A stretch of DNA of 9,291 nt from Ghiorsea sp. (GTDB lineage Bacteria > Pseudomonadota > Zetaproteobacteria > Mariprofundales > Mariprofundaceae): the NCBI GenBank assembly GCA_030950765.1, contig JAUZQX010000081.1, positions 1 to 9,291 of the forward strand. Direction: 5' to 3'. Under the pieces are notes generated by a model. That model saw nothing but the letters and a program-made list of their open reading frames with translations, was not told the origin of the DNA and did not search any database. Every line of letters begins with the position of its first letter. Positions within the stretch are counted from its first letter, which is position 1. Of this stretch, positions 6,094-9,291 are shown piece by piece. Both the position numbers and the translations under genes were made by a program.

Positions 6094-6102
6094 AAAAAAA
6101 GA
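6094..6102 (-). terminator. T-tract directly after tRNA-Arg, possible terminator
   Basis: On the minus strand the tRNA's CCA is followed by ATC-free spacing of two bases and then seven T residues (6100-6094). The only strong stem before it is the tRNA's own T-arm and acceptor. This may end transcription of the tRNA and of any read-through from the bamD operon, but there is no separate GC hairpin. Confidence 0.35.
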
Positions 6103-6179
6103 TGGTGCCCTCGACAGGAGTCGAACCTGTGGCCTACCGCTTAGGAGGCGGTCGCTCTATCCATCTGAGCTACGAGGGC
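6103..6179 (-). tRNA. tRNA-Arg, anticodon CCT
   Basis: A complete 77-base cloverleaf including an encoded CCA. The acceptor GCCCTCG pairs with CGAGGGC. The D-arm is GCTC/GAGC. The anticodon stem ACCGC/GCGGT carries loop CTCCTAA, giving anticodon CCT, which reads the rare arginine codon AGG. The variable loop is AGGCC, and the T-arm ACAGG/CCTGT encloses TTCGACT. All stems are perfectly paired and the discriminator base is A. It lies 22 bases after the small lipoprotein gene on the same strand, so it may be cut from that transcript or have its own unseen promoter. Confidence 0.97.
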
Positions 6180-6201
6180 AATTGTTAGTATTGGTTGCAG
6201 C

Positions 6202-6600
6202 CTATAAACCGCCGCTTATTTTCCAAACACCATCAGTGCGACTAAAGGTTAACTGTTCACGTTGTACAATCTTACGCCAGTCACCATCAGCGAAAACTTT
6301 TAATATGTAGGTTTGTTCACAAATAGCATGGTTATCATCAAGGATTCGAATTTCTTGGTTTCTGCTACCCATTTGAACCTTTTCAAATCGCGTGAACACC
6401 ATTGCCATTTGTTCTACCTTGTGTTGACCTTCATGTTTTAAATAGTTGGCATCTAGAAGTGATGTGTATTTCTCAATACTTTGTTGGCTTATGCTATGGT
6501 TTCTAGCCTCTAGTAAGGTTTGAATATTTTGAACATGACTATCATCTGTACATGCTGTAATGATAAAAACTGTAGCAATAAAAATATAACGTAAGATCAC
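6202..6600 (-). CDS. Small predicted lipoprotein with NTF2-like fold, coupled to bamD
   Basis: 132 residues starting at GTG 6600. Its start overlaps the bamD stop by 4 bases (GTGA, 6597-6600), so its translation is probably coupled to bamD. Residues 1-17 form a lipoprotein signal with lipobox ITAC and acylation at C17; residues +2 and +3 are T and D. The mature part of about 115 residues alternates a helical segment (about 20-75) with strands containing RILDDNHAICEQTYILKVF and QLTFSRTDGVWKISGG. This resembles SnoaL/NTF2-like domains (DUF4440 type), which end in a similar W-x-I strand. I do not recognise a named family and no catalytic residues stand out. An outer-membrane, periplasm-facing lipoprotein is the likely location. 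A role beside the BAM complex is a guess from position only. Confidence 0.75.
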   Translation of the reverse strand: MILRYIFIATVFIITACTDDSHVQNIQTLLEARNHSISQQSIEKYTSLLDANYLKHEGQHKVEQMAMVFTRFEKVQMGSRNQEIRILDDNHAICEQTYILKVFADGDWRKIVQREQLTFSRTDGVWKISGGL

Positions 6601-7319
6601 ATCAGTGCTTCTGCTTGTTTACGCCATTGGTTTTGTGCTGGTTTTTTTTGGAGTATACTCAACACTTCTTTTGCATAATCCTTTTGCTTTAATGCGATGT
6701 ATGATGCGGCAAGGTAATATAAAACCTCATCGGTTTGATGGCTGTTGGGGTAGGTGTTTTTAGCCAGAATAAAACGGTTGGTTGCTGCAACATAAAGTTT
6801 TTTGTTAAAATAAAACTTTCCAACAATCAGTTCATGCTCAGCCAAACGGTCAGTAAGTTCTTGAGTGTATTGTTGAGCTTGTTTGAAGTTCGGGTTATGC
6901 GGGAACTTTTGATTAAGTGCTACAAAAGTATCTCTAGCTTTGTTGGAGAATTGTTGGTCATGGTTGGCACTGGATGACTCTTGATAATAACTCATACCTA
7001 GTAAATACTGTACATGAGCGAGCTGTGGGTGTGTAGGGTGGGTATCAAGAAAGCGTAAAGCCAAGGTTTCACTAAGTACATACTGCTCATCCAAATAAGC
7101 TGCTTCAAGACGTAAAATCTTAGCTTTTGTTGCATATTCACTGTATGGATATTTGGCTGTAAATTTTTCAAGGAACTGCACTGCTCGCCCATATTTATTA
7201 GAAGAAATTAAGCTTTTTCCTTTGAGGTAGTCATCTTTGGCAGACTTTGAAAAATTTAATGGTTCGCTAGCACAAGCACTAAGCAAAAAAGCTGCAATGA
7301 TAAGGGTATATTTAAACAT
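6597..7319 (-). CDS. bamD: Outer membrane protein assembly factor BamD
   Basis: 240 residues, near the family's usual 240-250. It has a short lipoprotein signal with lipobox LSAC and acylation at C16. The rest is helical, built of TPR-like repeats: about 29-62, 64-97, 101-140, 160-192 and 197-225. Typical features are KYGRAVQFLEKFTAKYPYSEYA in the first repeat and repeated PxxxY/F turns. BamD is the essential lipoprotein partner of BamA in the BAM complex, which inserts beta-barrel proteins into the outer membrane; it is anchored in the inner leaflet and faces the periplasm. The gene starts 14 bases after the serS stop with only a weak GAG ribosome site, and overlaps the following lipoprotein gene by 4 bases. 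A CpoB/YbgF-type TPR protein is the alternative, but the lipobox and length favour BamD. Confidence 0.88.
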   Translation of the reverse strand: MFKYTLIIAAFLLSACASEPLNFSKSAKDDYLKGKSLISSNKYGRAVQFLEKFTAKYPYSEYATKAKILRLEAAYLDEQYVLSETLALRFLDTHPTHPQLAHVQYLLGMSYYQESSSANHDQQFSNKARDTFVALNQKFPHNPNFKQAQQYTQELTDRLAEHELIVGKFYFNKKLYVAATNRFILAKNTYPNSHQTDEVLYYLAASYIALKQKDYAKEVLSILQKKPAQNQWRKQAEALM

Positions 7320-7333
7320 GATTAAGGCTCTCT

Positions 7334-8626
7334 TTATGCAGTTGGTTTGGTTTGGATTTTTTGCAAACCTGCCATGTATGGTTGTAGTGCAAGAGGAATG
7401 TTGACGCTACCATCAGCTTGCCAATAGTTTTCAAGAATAGCTACCATGGTGCGCCCAATAGCCAAACCAGAGCCATTAATCGTGGCAACTGCTTGTGGTT
7501 TACCACCTTCTTCGCGGAAACGAATGCCAGCACGGCGACCTTGGAACTGACCGAAAGATGAACATGAAGAAATTTCGCGGTAAGTATTTTGGCTTGGCAG
7601 CCAAACTTCCAAATCAAATGTTTTTTCAGCAGAAAACCCAAGATCTCCTGCACATAGGTTGACCAAGCGGTAGGGTAGTTCTAAGGCTTCTAAAATAGCG
7701 GCGGCATGAGATAATAAATCATCCAGTGCTGTTAAGGCTTGATCAGGGTGAACCAGTTGCACAAGTTCAACTTTATCAAATTGATGCTGGCGAATCATAC
7801 CGCGGGTATCACGTCCTGCAGAGCCAGCTTCACGGCGAAAGCATGAGGTATGAGCACAATGTTTGATTGGCAACTGTGTCGCATCTAGAATCATATCTTG
7901 ATAGAGGTTGGTGACAGGGACTTCAGCCGTAGGAATCAGAAAAGCATCTTCACCTTCAAGGCGATACAAATCATCTTCAAACTTGGGTAGTTGTCCTGTG
8001 CCGGTCATTGTTTTTCGGTTAGCAATAACTGGTACCCATACTTCTTCATAACCGTGAACGTCAGCATGTTTATCCAGCATAAACTGAATCAGTGCGCGCT
8101 CCATTCTTGCGCCAGCACCTTTAAGGACGGAAAAACGACTCCCTGCAAGTTTAACACCAGCGTCAAAATCTAAGATACCTAAGTCTTCACCGATGTCCCA
8201 GTGTGCAGGCACGGTATCTGTGCGTGGGCTTCCCCAACGACGAATCTCGGCATTATCGGACTCATCTTGCCCATCAGGTACACTTTCATGTGGGATATTT
8301 GGGGTTTCAAGCAAGGCCAGATTAAAGGCTACCTCAGCTTCTTTGGCTTTGATATCCAGTAGCTTTGTTTGTTTGCCAACTTCAGCCATGCTTTGCAGTT
8401 CAGCAGAAGCATCTTCACCATTTTTCTTCTTTAAACCAATGATTTTAGACACTTTGTTACGTTCTGCTTGTAGCTTTTCAGATTCACTTTTTAATTGACG
8501 CTGTTGCGCATCAAGCGTTAAAGACTTCTTCCAAGTTGAATCTGGGGCGACAACATCTTCACCACGTTTTTTTAGTGCTTCTTCCATGGCTGACGCATCT
8601 GTGCGCAGCGCTTTTCGATCAATCAT
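7334..8626 (-). CDS. serS: Seryl-tRNA synthetase
   Basis: 430 residues, the standard length. The N-terminal long coiled coil that grips the tRNA is about 30-105 (charged, QQRQLKSESEKLQAERNKVS). The class II catalytic domain follows. Motif 1 is around 175-199 (MERALIQFML...WVP), the serine-binding loop is TAEVP at 233-237, motif 2 is FRREAG...QHQFDKVE at 263-287, and motif 3 is NGSGLAIGRTMVAILEN at 384-400. It charges tRNA-Ser and tRNA-Sec with serine in the cytoplasm. The start ATG 8626 overlaps the gyrA stop by 4 bases (ATGA), and an AGGTGA ribosome site lies within the end of gyrA, so translation is likely coupled. bamD follows after 14 bases. Confidence 0.97.
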   Translation of the reverse strand: MIDRKALRTDASAMEEALKKRGEDVVAPDSTWKKSLTLDAQQRQLKSESEKLQAERNKVSKIIGLKKKNGEDASAELQSMAEVGKQTKLLDIKAKEAEVAFNLALLETPNIPHESVPDGQDESDNAEIRRWGSPRTDTVPAHWDIGEDLGILDFDAGVKLAGSRFSVLKGAGARMERALIQFMLDKHADVHGYEEVWVPVIANRKTMTGTGQLPKFEDDLYRLEGEDAFLIPTAEVPVTNLYQDMILDATQLPIKHCAHTSCFRREAGSAGRDTRGMIRQHQFDKVELVQLVHPDQALTALDDLLSHAAAILEALELPYRLVNLCAGDLGFSAEKTFDLEVWLPSQNTYREISSCSSFGQFQGRRAGIRFREEGGKPQAVATINGSGLAIGRTMVAILENYWQADGSVNIPLALQPYMAGLQKIQTKPTA

Positions 8627-9291
8627 TCATTGTCACCTGTGTCTTGTTCGGGTGTGTTTTCAGAGGTTTCATCACTTGCCGCATTTTCATCAAAATCACC
8701 AGCATCAAAGTCTGATTCAATAGTGTTTTCACCATCACTTTCATCTTGTTTTTCAACCACACGTACGGCACCAATCACCCGCTCTTTTTTAGAGCAATCA
8801 ATCAAGGTTACACCTTGTGTATTGCGACCAATCACATTGATACCATTCATGCGAATGCGCACCAAACGACCAGAGTCTGTCATCATCATCACTTGGTCAT
8901 CATCTAGGACTTGAAGCGCCCCAATCATATCGCCATTACGGTCGCCTGTTTTCAGGGTGAATACGCCTTGCCCACCACGTTTTTGAGTATTGTATTCACT
9001 CACAGAAGTGCGTTTGCCGTAGCCATTTTCGGAAATAGCCAAGAATGTAGCTTTCTCAGCGACTACAGACATGGAAATCACACGGTTACCTTTACTCATG
9101 CGAATACCAGTCACACCGCGTGTACTGCGGCTAAGTGGACGAACATCTGTCTCGCTAAAACGAATGGCTTTACCATTGCTTGAAGCAAGCATGATGTCTT
9201 GTTCACCTGTAGAAATAGCCACAGCCATCAGCTCATCATCATCATCCAAACGAATAGCAATAATACCATTGGAACGGATATTTTTGTATTC
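8623..9291 (-). CDS. gyrA: DNA gyrase subunit A, C-terminal part (start lies beyond right edge)
   Basis: The frame is open from the right edge and gives the last 222 residues. It begins EYKNIRSNGIIAIRLDDDDE, a typical GyrA beta-propeller blade joint. It then continues through blade repeats such as SSNGKAIRFSETDVRPLSRSTRGVTGIRM, NGYGKRTSVSEY and MMMTDSGRLVRIRM...VIGRNTQGVTLI. This is the C-terminal DNA-wrapping propeller of GyrA, which makes gyrase introduce negative supercoils. QKRGGQG at visible residues 103-109 resembles the GyrA box QRRGGKG, though in a later blade. The last 43 residues or so are a very acidic tail rich in D, E and S, as in gamma-type GyrA. The catalytic tyrosine domain lies outside the window. 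GyrA rather than ParC is favoured by the long propeller and acidic tail. Confidence 0.95.
   Translation of the reverse strand, partial: EYKNIRSNGIIAIRLDDDDELMAVAISTGEQDIMLASSNGKAIRFSETDVRPLSRSTRGVTGIRMSKGNRVISMSVVAEKATFLAISENGYGKRTSVSEYNTQKRGGQGVFTLKTGDRNGDMIGALQVLDDDQVMMMTDSGRLVRIRMNGINVIGRNTQGVTLIDCSKKERVIGAVRVVEKQDESDGENTIESDFDAGDFDENAASDETSENTPEQDTGDNE

Noticed and set aside
6026..6102. cysM promoter
   Set aside because: TTTACA and TTGCAC could serve as -35 boxes, but no acceptable -10 lies at normal spacing.
6026..6180. Phage or island attachment site at tRNA-Arg
   Set aside because: tRNA-Arg genes are common integration targets, but no integrase or repeated tRNA end is seen, and housekeeping genes lie on both sides.
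5930..6310. Plus-strand open frame of 126 codons spanning the tRNA
   Set aside because: It crosses the tRNA and both neighbouring genes in antisense; no coding features.
1..9291. CRISPR array, IS element or prophage genes
   Set aside because: No regularly spaced repeats, terminal inverted repeats, transposase or phage motifs were seen on either strand.

Overview
The window looks like a chromosomal stretch from a Gram-negative bacterium, most likely in Pseudomonadota. Supporting genes are an MsbA-type lipid A flippase, a BamD-type outer-membrane assembly lipoprotein, an AMIN/Amidase_3/LysM periplasmic amidase, CsrA and a gamma-type GyrA tail. The base composition is moderately AT-rich. I cannot name the genus or class from sequence alone. 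No phage, transposon, IS or CRISPR signal is visible.

Layout. (1) 1-3538, minus strand: a tight envelope operon read right to left. It holds a secreted peptidoglycan amidase (2198-3538), msbA (470-2191) and a DUF374-family acyltransferase that runs off the left edge (1-467). The gaps are 6 and 2 bases. (2) 3539-3657: a 119-base divergent control region with a promoter on each side, a 16-base palindrome at the arsR start and a 12-base palindrome in the amidase leader. (3) 3658-5058, plus strand: arsR, arsM and csrA. (4) 5075-6025, minus strand: a CysM-type cysteine synthase, convergent with csrA. (5) 6103-6179, minus strand: tRNA-Arg(CCT). (6) 6202-9291, minus strand: an operon reading gyrA (C-terminal part) > serS > bamD > small NTF2-like lipoprotein, with 4-base overlaps at two of the three junctions.

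How the genes fit together. The left operon handles envelope growth: cutting peptidoglycan cross-bridges, flipping lipid A and acylating a lipid. The central pair is a minimal arsenic module: a cysteine-rich ArsR repressor and an ArsM arsenite methyltransferase, with no arsenite pump or arsenate reductase in view. csrA lies 42 bases behind arsM but appears to have its own extended -10 promoter. The right operon is essential housekeeping (DNA gyrase, tRNA charging, outer-membrane assembly) and carries an unnamed lipoprotein coupled to bamD.

The least ordinary points are: predicted leaderless starts for both arsR and csrA, with a palindrome lying over the arsR start; a possible CsrA-binding hairpin at the end of arsM; and the uncharacterised lipoprotein tied to bamD. 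No wholly new multi-gene system is evident.
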